Part shown: positions 29,401 to 36,947 of the stretch, in pieces
Position numbering within the stretch: the first letter of the stretch is position 1
Layout: each line of letters begins with the position of its first letter
Assembly (NCBI RefSeq): GCF_001557535.2
Contig: NZ_CP014315.1
Location: forward strand, 372,001-436,000
Direction: 5' to 3'
From: Burkholderia sp. PAMC 26561
GTDB lineage: Bacteria; Pseudomonadota; Gammaproteobacteria; Burkholderiales; Burkholderiaceae
DNA: 64,000 bases
The notes under the pieces: generated by a model
The model's input: the letters and a program-made list of their open reading frames with translations, nothing else
The model's database searches: none
Told to the model about the DNA's origin: nothing
Made by a program: the position numbers and the translations under genes

Positions 29401-29442
29401 CACGTTGCGCGCGTTCTCGAGGCCGCACTAAAAGAAGTCTAA
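26419..29442 (+). CDS. FAD-linked and Fe-S 2-hydroxyacid dehydrogenase (YdiJ-like)
   Basis: A 1007-residue fusion. The N-terminal half is a VAO-type FAD domain (ARGAGTSQCGQ near residue 95, CTIGGMAGNNSCGSRS near 160, SEGTLAFSRRLTL near 270). The C-terminal half has two ferredoxin-type cysteine groups (MCNNNGHCRKFDAGTMCP and CVSCKGCKRDCPTG) and two CCG-domain motifs (RPLCCGRTF, SSCCGMAG). Architecture and length match E. coli YdiJ, a D-2-hydroxyglutarate dehydrogenase, and GlcD plus GlcF joined. It should oxidise a D-2-hydroxyacid and pass electrons to the respiratory chain. The aminotransferase upstream could supply or remove the matching 2-oxoacid. Confidence 0.88.
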   Translation: MLTKSPEALVQPIHLMPASARATLSPLAARLRSEMKGDVLFDRAARGRYATDASIYQITPLGVVVPRDQADLLLALDIARDAKAPVLARGAGTSQCGQTIGEALVIDTSKWLNNIIEFDAETRTVTVEPGVVLDHLNAWLKPHGLWFPVDVSTSAQCTIGGMAGNNSCGSRSMEYGIMVHNVASIDAVLADGHQATFGALGAMSLDARTRSLVEGVQRIAQRERDEIREQVPKVLRRVAGYNIDLFDCQSPLPFSADGEPNLAQLLVGSEGTLAFSRRLTLKLWPLPEHKTLGVVNFPTFYDAMDMTQHIVKLGPVAVELVDRTMIDLSMSNPAFRPVIEKALVGQPQAVLLVEFAGADKAVQLAKLAQLVELMGDLGLPDSVVEMPGASEQKALWEVRKAGLNIMMSMKGDGKPVSFIEDCAVPLEHLAQYTTRLTEVFHKHHTEGTWYAHASVGTLHVRPILDMRRDGAQKMRAIAEEASALVREYKGAYSGEHGDGLCRGEWVAWQYGPRINQAFREIKTLFDPENRMSPDRIVSPPKMDDATHFRFPPSYRERALKTQLDWSQWDVTRDPLTGEETPAGSGDDRTGGLAKAVEMCNNNGHCRKFDAGTMCPSYRITKDEQHVTRGRANTLRLAISGQLGEEGLASQDVKDVLDLCVSCKGCKRDCPTGVDMAKIKIEARAAWTAKNGLRLRDRLVGFMPRYAPYASRVPSLFGSVERLPRVASWVKSRLGLAPERAFPKFVASFLSTAEQPLPPSVDGKEVLLFVDTFNNYMEPENARAAKRVLEAAGYMVHLNLKDGERPLCCGRTFLSAGKVDEAKAEARRTLDTLRPFIERGVPVVGLEPSCLLSFRDEFLDYGYGDEARKLAQTSFLFEEFLVKEKQAGRLRLSLKPLAHPKALVHGHCHQKAFDVFRPVQAVLGWIPSLDVQVIESSCCGMAGSFGYEAEHYEASKAMAELSLLPAIRKAQDALIVADGTSCRHQIADGTNAKPMHVARVLEAALKEV

Positions 29443-29635
29443 AGCATCACACCCACAGCGGACGCACGCAAAAGTTCGCGCACTGGAGACAAGCATGACA
29501 CGACCGCGCAAGCCCAGGATTCGCAGCACTGCTGCAACGCCAATCGATTAAGGCTTTTATCGAAGTTCCGGATGCAGTTCGCTTCAGGCGTCCTATGGCG
29601 TCGTGATGAAGCACGCACTAATCAAGGAGACGATG

Positions 29636-30925
29636 ATGTTCCGTCGAGCTACGACGCGCGTTTTGTTATTGCTGTGCGCCATGTATTTCATTACGTATGT
29701 TGACCGGGTCAATGTCAGTACCGCCGCTTCGCAATTCGGCGCGGAACTGCACTTGTCGCATACGCAAATCGGTTTCGTATTTTCCGCATTCGCCTATCCG
29801 TATCTCGTGTTCCAGATCATCGGCGGATGGGTGGGCGACAGGTTCGGACCGCGTCGGACGCTTGCCGTGTGCGCCGTCATATGGGCGGGCGCCACCGTCA
29901 TGACAGGGCTTTCCGGCGGGTTCGTATCGCTGATCATTGCGCGCCTGTTGCTCGGACTGGGCGAAGGTGCAACGTTCCCGACGGCCACGCGCGCCATGTC
30001 GAACTGGATGCCCGCGGACAAACGCGGCTTCGCCCAGGGCACCACGCACGCGGCGTCGCGCATTGGCAATGCGGTCGCGCCGCCGTTGATCGTGTGGCTG
30101 ATGATCGCGACGAGCTGGCGCGGCGCGTTCATCGTGACGGGCGTCGTGAGCTTTCTGTGGGCGATCGTATGGATCTTCTATTTCCGCGATAACCCCCGCG
30201 AGCATCACGCCATTACCGAAGCTGAATGCGAGACGCTTTCATCGTTTTCCGGCGTGAAGCAAAGAACGCCCGTTCCGTGGCGCGCGTTGCTCGGCCGCAT
30301 GGCGCCGGTCACCGCCGTGTACTTCTGCTACGGCTGGGTGCTGTGGCTGTTCCTCGGCTGGATTCCGCAGTACTTTCTCCACAACTATCACATGCAGTTG
30401 GGCAAGTCCGCGCTGTTCGCGTCGGGCGTGTTCTTCGCGGGCGTGCTGGGCGACTGGCTGGGTGGATCGATCACGGATCGCATCCTGCGGCGTAGTAAAA
30501 ATCTTCGTCTCGCACGTAACGTGATGGTCGGCGTGTGCATGTTCCTGACGCTGCTTTCGCTTGCGCCAATCATGCTTGTTTCCAACATGTCGATCACGCT
30601 GGCTGCGTTGTGCCTGAGCGGCGGTTTCTTCTTCAACGAAATGACCATCGGGCCAATGTGGGCCGTCCCCATGGACATCGCGCCCAAACACGCCGGGACC
30701 GCGAGCGGCATCATGAACTCGGGTTCGGCGCTGGCGGCGATCATCAGTCCGGTCGCCGGTGGCTTCATGATCGACCGCACCGGGAACTGGAACCTGCCCT
30801 TCACCGTGTCGATGATCCTCATGGCAGTCGGCATTGTGCTGTCCTTCACCATGCGGCCGGATCGCGTTCTGGATGATGTGCCCGCGGGTGCGGAGAACGC
30901 CGAGCCGCTTCGCAAATACGTTTAG
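29636..30925 (+). CDS. MFS transporter (anion:cation symporter type)
   Basis: A 429-residue, 12-helix transporter of the ACS group (hexuronate/glucarate/tartrate relatives). It begins with MYFITYVDRVNVSTAA, typical of GudP/ExuT-like proteins, and shows GGWVGDRFGPRRTL in loop 2-3 and RLLLGLGEGATFPTATRAMSNW. Substrates of the group are sugar acids and hydroxy-acids. The start at 29636 follows AAGGAGACGATG; ATGs at 29606 and 29633 are alternatives. The gap of about 190 bases after the dehydrogenase holds nothing clear, but strand and theme fit the same operon. It probably imports the operon's substrate. Confidence 0.88.
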   Translation: MFRRATTRVLLLLCAMYFITYVDRVNVSTAASQFGAELHLSHTQIGFVFSAFAYPYLVFQIIGGWVGDRFGPRRTLAVCAVIWAGATVMTGLSGGFVSLIIARLLLGLGEGATFPTATRAMSNWMPADKRGFAQGTTHAASRIGNAVAPPLIVWLMIATSWRGAFIVTGVVSFLWAIVWIFYFRDNPREHHAITEAECETLSSFSGVKQRTPVPWRALLGRMAPVTAVYFCYGWVLWLFLGWIPQYFLHNYHMQLGKSALFASGVFFAGVLGDWLGGSITDRILRRSKNLRLARNVMVGVCMFLTLLSLAPIMLVSNMSITLAALCLSGGFFFNEMTIGPMWAVPMDIAPKHAGTASGIMNSGSALAAIISPVAGGFMIDRTGNWNLPFTVSMILMAVGIVLSFTMRPDRVLDDVPAGAENAEPLRKYV

Positions 30926-30938
30926 AACAGGAGTCGAT

Positions 30939-31721
30939 GTGACTGAAGCTTCTATCCGGGTTGAACGCGACGAAACCATCGCGACGGTTGTCATCGATCG
31001 TCCGGAGAAACTCAATGCGATGACCAAGCCGCTGTGGCAAGGCCTTGGCGAAACCATCGACACCCTTTCCGCCGATGACACCCTGCGCTGCATCATCCTG
31101 CGCGGCGCGGGCGAGAAGGCGTTCTCGCCGGGCAACGATATAGCGGAGTTCCGCACCGATCGATCCAACGTCGAGCAGGCCCGTGCGTATGGCGCGATCA
31201 TGCATCGCACGTTGGGCGCACTCGATCACTGCCGGCATCCGATTGTCGCGATGATCCACGGCATTTGCGTGGGCGGCGGTCTGGAGATTGCCGCAATGTG
31301 CGACCTGCGCATTTGCGGTGAATCGAGTCGTTTCGGCGTACCGATCAAAAACCTCGGCCTCGTGATGGCGCACGCGGAACTCGACGCGCTCGCGAAGCTC
31401 GCCGGGCCCGCAGTCGCGTTGGAGATCCTGCTGGAAGGCCGGATTTTCGATGCAAGGGAGGCATTCACCAAAGGCCTCGTCACGCGCGTGGTCCCCGACG
31501 ATCAGGTCACGGCCGAGACATTGACCACCGCTCGCCGAATTGCCGATGGCGCTCCGCTGGTCGCGCGCTGGCACAAGCAGTTCGTCAAGCGCGCGATGAA
31601 CCCCGCTCCGCTCACCGACGCCGAACGCGACGAAGGTTTCGCGTGTTTCGGCACGGAGGACTTTCGTACGGGTTACCAGGCCTTCCTCGACAAGGTCAAA
31701 CCGGAATTCAAGGGACGTTGA
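30939..31721 (+). CDS. enoyl-CoA hydratase/isomerase (crotonase) family protein, atypical
   Basis: A 260-residue crotonase-fold protein starting at a GTG after CAGGAG. The oxyanion-hole segments AFSPGNDIAEF near residue 65 and VGGGLEIAAMCDL near 115 are present, with the first catalytic glutamate at E116. The second glutamate of true hydratases, normally in FGxPE, is isoleucine here (FGVPIKNLG, residue 136), and the usual PGxGGTQRL stretch is replaced by VMAHAELDAL. It may therefore be an isomerase, hydrolase or decarboxylase rather than a hydratase. It ends one base before the CoA-transferase, implying consecutive steps on one CoA ester. Confidence 0.88.
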   Translation: MTEASIRVERDETIATVVIDRPEKLNAMTKPLWQGLGETIDTLSADDTLRCIILRGAGEKAFSPGNDIAEFRTDRSNVEQARAYGAIMHRTLGALDHCRHPIVAMIHGICVGGGLEIAAMCDLRICGESSRFGVPIKNLGLVMAHAELDALAKLAGPAVALEILLEGRIFDAREAFTKGLVTRVVPDDQVTAETLTTARRIADGAPLVARWHKQFVKRAMNPAPLTDAERDEGFACFGTEDFRTGYQAFLDKVKPEFKGR

Positions 31722-31722
31722 C

Positions 31723-32961
31723 ATGTTCGAACACGACACATCCGATAGTAAAAGTTCAGGCCCGCTCGCCGGCATGCGCGTGATCGAGCTCGCGCACATC
31801 ATGTCCGGTCCCATCTGCGGCATGATGCTCGCCGACATGGGCGCGGACGTCATCAAGGTCGAGAAAATTCCCGGCGGCGACGATTGCCGCCGTTTCGCGC
31901 CTATTCTCGAGGGCGGCGAATCGGCTTCGTTCATGATCGTGAACCGCAACAAGCGCGGCGTCGGTATCAACCTGAAGACAGATGGTGGCCGTGAAGTGCT
32001 GCGCAAGATGCTCGCAACGGCCGATGTCGTGACGGAGAACTACCGGCGCGGCACGATGGAAAAACTCGGCATGGGCTACGACGCGCTCAAGGCGGAAAAC
32101 CCCGGCCTGATCTATTGCGCGATATCGGGTTTTGGGCGCACCGGTCCGATGGCCGACAAGGGCGGCTTCGATCTCATCGCGCAGGGCATGAGCGGCTTGA
32201 TGAGCATGACGGGTGAGCCGGGCCAGGCGCCGATCAAGGCCGGCTCGCCGGTCACGGATATCAACGCCGGCATCCTCGCTGCGCTCGGCATTTGCGCGGC
32301 GTACGCGGGTAAGCAAAAAACCGGCATGGGGCAGATGGTCGATACATCGCTGTTCGAGGCTGGCTTGCAGCAAATGTACTGGGCCTTCGCCAACTACTTC
32401 GCCGACGGCACAGTGCTGCCGAAAGCAGGCTCGGCGAATCCGACGAGCACGCCGTATCAGGCATTCCGCACGCGCGATGGCTGGGTCAACATTGGCGGAG
32501 CAAACCAGAGTAACTACGAGCGCCTGGTCGGCGTGCTCGACATCCCGGGTCTGGCGGACGATGAACGCTTCAAGACCAATGCCGGGCGCATGAAGCATCG
32601 CGGCGTGCTGGTGGAGATACTCACGAACCGGCTGGTCGAGCGCACGACCAACGAATGGCTCACGATGTTCGATGAAATCGGTTTGCCCTCGGGTCCGGTG
32701 CTCGAGGTGCCGCAAGCGGTTGCACACGAGCAGGCATTGGCGCGTGGAATGATCGTGGAGACGACGCATCCGGTCGCGGGCCGCATGCGTGGCCTGGGCT
32801 TGCCGATCCATTTCTCCGATGGCCGCACGCAATCCCCCGTGCCGGCGCCGCTGTTAGGGCAGCATACGGCGGAGGTGCTGCGCGAATACGGTTTCTCCGA
32901 TGCACGCATCGGCGCGCTGAAAGATGAAGGCGCAATCCTGGTTGGCGATGTAACGGGTTGA
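31723..32961 (+). CDS. CaiB/BaiF (class III) CoA-transferase
   Basis: A 412-residue class III CoA-transferase, not closely like the two frc copies in this window. N-terminal [47 protein letters not shown] and the catalytic aspartate in SPVTDINAG (residue 179) are present. It would load an acid onto CoA from a donor such as succinyl-CoA. It follows the crotonase gene by one base and ends the operon; a 9-bp hairpin is found 50 bases after its stop. The substrate is unknown; carnitine, citramalate, mesaconate and formate transferases all belong to the same class. Confidence 0.9.
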   Translation: MFEHDTSDSKSSGPLAGMRVIELAHIMSGPICGMMLADMGADVIKVEKIPGGDDCRRFAPILEGGESASFMIVNRNKRGVGINLKTDGGREVLRKMLATADVVTENYRRGTMEKLGMGYDALKAENPGLIYCAISGFGRTGPMADKGGFDLIAQGMSGLMSMTGEPGQAPIKAGSPVTDINAGILAALGICAAYAGKQKTGMGQMVDTSLFEAGLQQMYWAFANYFADGTVLPKAGSANPTSTPYQAFRTRDGWVNIGGANQSNYERLVGVLDIPGLADDERFKTNAGRMKHRGVLVEILTNRLVERTTNEWLTMFDEIGLPSGPVLEVPQAVAHEQALARGMIVETTHPVAGRMRGLGLPIHFSDGRTQSPVPAPLLGQHTAEVLREYGFSDARIGALKDEGAILVGDVTG

Positions 32962-33010
32962 AGAACGGTGTTTGAAATCCGCCAAGGCTTAAACCGACAA
33001 TAAATTGACG

Positions 33011-33035
33011 CGAGCCGACACCCCTCGTCGGCTCG
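33011..33035 (+). terminator. hairpin after the CoA-transferase operon
   Basis: CGAGCCGAC at 33011-33019 and GTCGGCTCG at 33027-33035 form a perfect 9-bp GC-rich stem with a 7-base loop, 50 bases after the last gene of the operon. No T-run follows. Its form matches the hairpin after frc copy 1. Confidence 0.5.
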
Positions 33036-33122
33036 ACCGCCACGTCATCCGATTCACGATTTCCCGGTGATAAGCTACGCCGTGTCCGACCCGCGCGCTC
33101 TTTCTCCGGAAACGCGAACCCA

Positions 33123-34022
33123 ATGCCTCTTTCCATTGCGCAAAGCAATACCGTTCCGCTGCGCAGCGTCACGCAAATCCTTGCGGCGATGCTTTGCTTC
33201 GCGTTAGTCGATGCCCTCGCAAAATCGTTAAGCCTGCGATACCCCGCGAACGAGGTGACATTTTTCCGCATGATTTTCGGCTTGTTCCCCGCATTTGCGA
33301 TGAGCTTGCAAAGCAGCAAACCGCTGATGCAACGCTTGATGAATCTGGACATCAAAGCGCAGACAGTAAGAGCGATCACCTTGTTGTGCGCGCTTGGCCT
33401 TTTCTTTGCAGGCCTGCCTTATGTGCCGCTAAGCGAGGCTGTCGCAATCGTTTATTCGGAAACGATTTTCGTGATCGTCCTCGCGCCGTTGCTGCTGAAG
33501 GAAACACTAAGGCGGCGCGATGCAGGCGCGGCGGCAATCGGCTTTATGGGCGTGCTGCTGGTCGTGCGTCCGACCAGCGATCAAACCAGTTGGCTTGGTC
33601 CGGTTCTTCTGATTCTGAGCGCGATATTCGGCGCATTATCGATCCTGCAAATCAAGCGGCTTCGCGCAAGCGATGACTCCAGCGTCACAGTCCTTTACTT
33701 CACGATGATCGGTGCCATTGTCAGCGGGTTCTCGCTGATGTTCGCCTGGAAAACACCAACGCTTGATTCACTTGCCATCCTCGCATTGGTCGGCGTTCTC
33801 GCCGGCACAGGCCAGTTGCTGATGACCATGGCCTTTCGTCGCGCCGACGCCAGCGCGCTTGCCCCCTACAACTACACGAGCATCGTGTGGGCCGCGATCT
33901 TCGGCTACGTCGCTTGGGGCGAGACCGTCGGCGCGGTTTCGCTTGCGGGCATCCTGCTGATCGTGGGCAGTTCCATCATGGTTGCGATCCGGCGCAAGCA
34001 GGCGGACGGTCCCATCGTTTAG
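33123..34022 (+). CDS. DMT superfamily (EamA) transporter
   Basis: A 299-residue inner-membrane protein with about ten hydrophobic helices and two EamA repeats. The first repeat includes FALVDALAKSLSLRYPANEVTFFRMIFGLFPA and AVAIVYSETIFVIVLAPLLLKE, the second APYNYTSIVWAAIFGYVAWGE. Members export or import metabolites such as amino acids or drugs; the substrate is unknown. It converges with a LysE-type exporter, 6 bases between stops. Confidence 0.9.
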   Translation: MPLSIAQSNTVPLRSVTQILAAMLCFALVDALAKSLSLRYPANEVTFFRMIFGLFPAFAMSLQSSKPLMQRLMNLDIKAQTVRAITLLCALGLFFAGLPYVPLSEAVAIVYSETIFVIVLAPLLLKETLRRRDAGAAAIGFMGVLLVVRPTSDQTSWLGPVLLILSAIFGALSILQIKRLRASDDSSVTVLYFTMIGAIVSGFSLMFAWKTPTLDSLAILALVGVLAGTGQLLMTMAFRRADASALAPYNYTSIVWAAIFGYVAWGETVGAVSLAGILLIVGSSIMVAIRRKQADGPIV

Positions 34023-34028
34023 AGGCTT

Positions 34029-34658
34029 TTATTCAAACGACAAGCGCAGCGCGAACGCCAGCAATGCCGCCGAAAACGTCCAGCGCTGCACGACCTGTGC
34101 GCGCGGATGATTGCGCAGCCAGCCTGAAATGCGTGTGGCGCCGAACGCCAGGGTGGTATCGAAGGCAGCGCCCATCGCGACCAGCACCACGCCGAGCTCG
34201 ACGACTTGCGACCACACCGCGCCTGCATCGGGATGTATGAATTGCGGCAATAATACCGAGCAGAACAGCAGGGCCTTGGGGTTGAGCAAGCTGCTCATCA
34301 TGCCTTTCAGGAATGCGGAGCGCAGCGTGTAAGCCGCGCCGGATGCTGCGTTGTTCGTATCGAGACCAAAAGCCGGCGAGCGGAAAATCTGGATCGCGAT
34401 ATACGCAAGATACATCGCTCCGACTATACGCACGCCGTCGTAAAGCCAGGGCGCGCTGCGCAGCAGCGCGGCCACGCCCAGCGCCGACAAGGTGACGTGA
34501 AGCGTGCGCGCAACTGCGAGGCCGGCAGCCGTCGATAGACCGTGTCTCAGCCCGCGCGATGCGCTCATCTGCAAGACGATCGCCATATCGGGTCCGGGCA
34601 ACGCATACACCACCGCAAGCGCGCCGACAAACACCATTAATAGTTGCAGCGAAATCAT
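34029..34658 (-). CDS. LysE/RhtB family amino-acid exporter
   Basis: A 209-residue, six-helix translocator. The N-terminal ALPGPDMAIVLQMSASRGLRHGLSTAAGLAVA is the RhtB/LysE signature, and FLKGMMSSLLNPKALLFC is the second conserved region. Such proteins export amino acids or homoserine lactones. It stands alone, convergent with the EamA gene. Confidence 0.9.
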   Translation of the reverse strand: MISLQLLMVFVGALAVVYALPGPDMAIVLQMSASRGLRHGLSTAAGLAVARTLHVTLSALGVAALLRSAPWLYDGVRIVGAMYLAYIAIQIFRSPAFGLDTNNAASGAAYTLRSAFLKGMMSSLLNPKALLFCSVLLPQFIHPDAGAVWSQVVELGVVLVAMGAAFDTTLAFGATRISGWLRNHPRAQVVQRWTFSAALLAFALRLSFE

Positions 34659-34821
34659 GATCAGCCTCGAAGTCCGAAGCCATTATGGTGCCGCCGAATG
34701 CCTGGTGTTTTCCTGCCAAGTGCGGGCGGTTTGCCATCGTAATTAGCGGAAAACGCTCAAAATCTCCACTCTGAGAATCGAGGGCCTGCCATGCGCCGAG
34801 AACGCAAATCGAACGTCTTCA

Positions 34822-34862
34822 TGTACAGGTAGTTGTACATATTCGGTCCAGCATGCTAGACT
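34822..34862 (+). promoter_or_regulatory. yefM-yoeB operator and promoter
   Basis: Two TGTACA hexamers at 34822-34827 and 34834-34839 are 12 bases apart centre to centre, the arrangement known for the YefM-YoeB operator of E. coli. The second overlaps a -35 element TTGTAC (34833-34838); an 18-base spacer leads to TAGACT (34857-34862) with TG two bases before it. Binding would block the promoter. Confidence 0.75.
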
Positions 34863-34900
34863 GGTGTGCTGGTCAGTGAAGGAAAAGACAAGGAGGAAAT

Positions 34901-35161
34901 ATGCGCACAATCCCTTTCACCGAGGCTCGCGCTAACCTTAAGCAGGTGATTGATAACGTGGTTGATGACGTCGACGTTACGCTTATCACTCGCCGCGATG
35001 CACCCAATGCAATAGTCATGTCACAGGAGCATTACGACAGCTTGATGGAGACGGTTTATCTCCTGCGATCACCAGCGAATATTGCTCATCTCGAGCGGTC
35101 TATCAAGCAGTTGCGCACGGGCAAGGTCAAGTCACACGAGTTGGATGAAACAGGCGCATGA
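34901..35161 (+). CDS. yefM: YefM-type antitoxin
   Basis: An 86-residue Phd/YefM family antitoxin. The N-terminus RTIPFTEARANLKQVIDNV is the DNA-binding, dimer-forming part, and ITRRDAPNAIVMSQEHYDSLMETVYLLRSP is the family core. The C-terminus (LRTGKVKSHELD) should be the flexible segment that binds and inhibits YoeB. AAGGAGGAAAT precedes the start. It overlaps the toxin gene by 4 bases (ATGA) and is probably autoregulated through the TGTACA pair upstream. Confidence 0.95.
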   Translation: MRTIPFTEARANLKQVIDNVVDDVDVTLITRRDAPNAIVMSQEHYDSLMETVYLLRSPANIAHLERSIKQLRTGKVKSHELDETGA

Positions 35162-35421
35162 GTTCGTTGAACATCATGTGGACTGCCGAGGCGTGGGACG
35201 ATTATATTTATTGGCAGGGGCAAGATAAGAAGACCCTTAAACGGATCAACCAGCTTATTAAAGACACCCAGCGAACGCCGTTCGAAGGTGTTGGCAAACC
35301 GGAACCGCTGAAGGCTAACCTGACAGGGTTTTGGTCGCGACGCATCGACGAAACCAATCGCCTGGTTTACGAGGTCGCGGATTCGCAGATCAATATTGTC
35401 TCGTGCCGCTACCACTACTGA
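35158..35421 (+). CDS. yoeB: YoeB-type ribosome-dependent mRNA interferase toxin
   Basis: An 87-residue Txe/YoeB toxin very like the E. coli protein throughout, with PFEGVGKPEPLK, GFWSRRIDETNRLVYEV and the C-terminus CRYHY. Catalytic residues E46, R65, H83 and Y84 of E. coli correspond to E49, R68, H86 and Y87, all present, so it should be active. It cleaves mRNA on the ribosome when YefM is degraded. No mobile-element gene flanks the pair. Confidence 0.95.
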   Translation: MSSLNIMWTAEAWDDYIYWQGQDKKTLKRINQLIKDTQRTPFEGVGKPEPLKANLTGFWSRRIDETNRLVYEVADSQINIVSCRYHY

Positions 35422-35505
35422 CTCATTCAAGAGGATGCCGGACGCCGCGGTAAGCATCCGGGCGCATCAAGCTGTTGGCGGATACACGCGCTGCCCGACC
35501 TGGAT

Positions 35506-36090
35506 TTACAACACGCGATTCAACGCCACGAACTGCAGCAACATGATCGTTTTAGCATCGACGATCTCACCACGCCGCACCGCATCGAGCGCGTCCTGAA
35601 GCGGCCATTCGATCACCTCGAGATCCTCCCCTTCAGCCTCCACACCGCCGCCGTGACCGACGCGCGAGGACGCATCGTATTCAGCAATGAAAAAGTGCAG
35701 CTTCTCAGTCACCGATCCGGGGCTCATATACGCCTCGAATACCTTCTCGACGTTCTGCACGCGGTACCCCGTTTCCTCTTCCGCTTCCGCGCGAATGCGT
35801 TCTTCGGGCGAGGCGTTATCGAGCAGACCGGCGGCGGCTTCGATCATCATGCCGTCGTGCCCGTTCACGAACGCAGGCAGGCGGAATTGCCGCGTCAGCA
35901 CGACTGTCTGCCGTTCGCGGTTGAAGAGAAGGATGGTCGCACCGTTGCCGCGGTCGTAGGTCTCGCGGCTTTGACGCTGCCAGACGCCATCGCTGCGCAG
36001 GAAGTCGAAGGTGGTTTTCTTCAGGATGTACCAGTCATTTGAGAGGACGGTCGTATCGATGATGCGGACTCTGTCTTTTGTAGTGACCAT
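35506..36090 (-). CDS. Nudix hydrolase, NudK/ADP-sugar pyrophosphatase type
   Basis: A 194-residue Nudix enzyme resembling GDP-mannose pyrophosphatase NudK. The Nudix box runs through AAAGLLDNASPEERIRAEAEEE with the metal-binding glutamates, about residues 78-99, followed by TGYRVQNVEKVFEAYMSPGSVTEKLHFF. It hydrolyses a nucleotide sugar or ADP-ribose to two monophosphates. The start at 36090 is chosen over an ATG 11 codons upstream. It is divergent from the DeoR gene, and three TCGTGCAA repeats lie between them, so DeoR may control it. Confidence 0.88.
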   Translation of the reverse strand: MVTTKDRVRIIDTTVLSNDWYILKKTTFDFLRSDGVWQRQSRETYDRGNGATILLFNRERQTVVLTRQFRLPAFVNGHDGMMIEAAAGLLDNASPEERIRAEAEEETGYRVQNVEKVFEAYMSPGSVTEKLHFFIAEYDASSRVGHGGGVEAEGEDLEVIEWPLQDALDAVRRGEIVDAKTIMLLQFVALNRVL

Positions 36091-36131
36091 CGGTTTTGCT
36101 CCGGTATCGCGAAAAAGGAGCATTCATGGTA

Positions 36132-36170
36132 TCGTGCAAATTCGTGCAATATCAAGATGTTTCGTGCAAA
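36132..36170. promoter_or_regulatory. three helically phased TCGTGCAA repeats
   Basis: TCGTGCAAA at 36132-36140, TCGTGCAAT at 36142-36150 and TCGTGCAAA at 36162-36170 are direct repeats starting 10 and 20 bases apart, one and two turns of the helix. They lie between the divergent Nudix and DeoR genes and are likely DeoR operators. Confidence 0.7.
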
Positions 36171-36183
36171 TGAGTTTTCAACC

Positions 36184-36939
36184 ATGCTGACGTCCCAACG
36201 AAAGAAAGCGATCCTCGATGCGCTGGCGCGCGACGGCCAGGTGCTCGCGAAACAACTCAGCGAGACCTTCGATGTATCCGAGGACACCGTGCGGCGCGAC
36301 CTGCGCGAACTGGCCGGCGAGGGACTATTGCAGCGCGTGCATGGCGGCGCGTTGCCGGCATCGAGCGCGGTGGCGCCGTTTGCCGAGCGGCGACAGATCG
36401 AGTCATCCGCCAAACGCGCGATTGCGGGTGCAGCGGCGGCTATGATCGGAAAAGGGCAGGTCGTGATCATCGATGGCGGCACGACGTCCGCCGAACTGAT
36501 CCGGCAAATCCCCCGCGACTTGCAAGCGACGGTCGTGACGCACAGCCCGAGCGTGGCTGTCGGGCTGATCGATCATCCGCTGATAGAAGTGCTTGTGATC
36601 GGCGGGCGGCTCTTCAAGCATTCAATAGTGACGGTCGGCGCCGCGGCGATCGAAGCCATGTCGCATATTCAGGCCGATATCTATTTCATGGGCGTCACCG
36701 GCGTGCATCCCACGGCGGGATTGAGCACAGGCGATTACGAAGAGGCGTATGTAAAGCGGGCGCTCGCGGCGCGTGCGGCCGAGACGGTGGTGCTGGCGTC
36801 TTCGGACAAGATCAACGCCGCTTCGCAATTCGTGATTGGAGGGCTCGCGCTTGCCCAGACGATCATTGTCGAGATGGCGACCGATCCGGCGCTGACAAAA
36901 CCGCTGGAGAAATCGGGCGTGACAATCGTGCGTGCTTAG
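36184..36939 (+). CDS. DeoR/GlpR family transcriptional regulator
   Basis: A 251-residue DeoR-type repressor. The N-terminal helix-turn-helix (QRKKAILDALARDGQ, SETFDVSEDTVRRDLRELAGEGLLQRVHGGAL) is textbook for the family. The sugar-phosphate-sensing domain follows, with IDGGTTSAELIRQI near residue 100 and STGDYEEAYVKRALAARA. The start at 36184 leaves the TCGTGCAA repeats outside the gene; an ATG at 36157 would put the third inside it. The effector is probably a sugar phosphate. It converges with the deoxyribosyltransferase-domain gene. Confidence 0.88.
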   Translation: MLTSQRKKAILDALARDGQVLAKQLSETFDVSEDTVRRDLRELAGEGLLQRVHGGALPASSAVAPFAERRQIESSAKRAIAGAAAAMIGKGQVVIIDGGTTSAELIRQIPRDLQATVVTHSPSVAVGLIDHPLIEVLVIGGRLFKHSIVTVGAAAIEAMSHIQADIYFMGVTGVHPTAGLSTGDYEEAYVKRALAARAAETVVLASSDKINAASQFVIGGLALAQTIIVEMATDPALTKPLEKSGVTIVRA

Positions 36940-36947
36940 GCCGTATG

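Noticed and set aside
35433..35459. Terminator after yoeB (GGATGC/GCATCC hairpin)
   Set aside because: Six base pairs around a 15-base loop without a T-run is too weak to claim.
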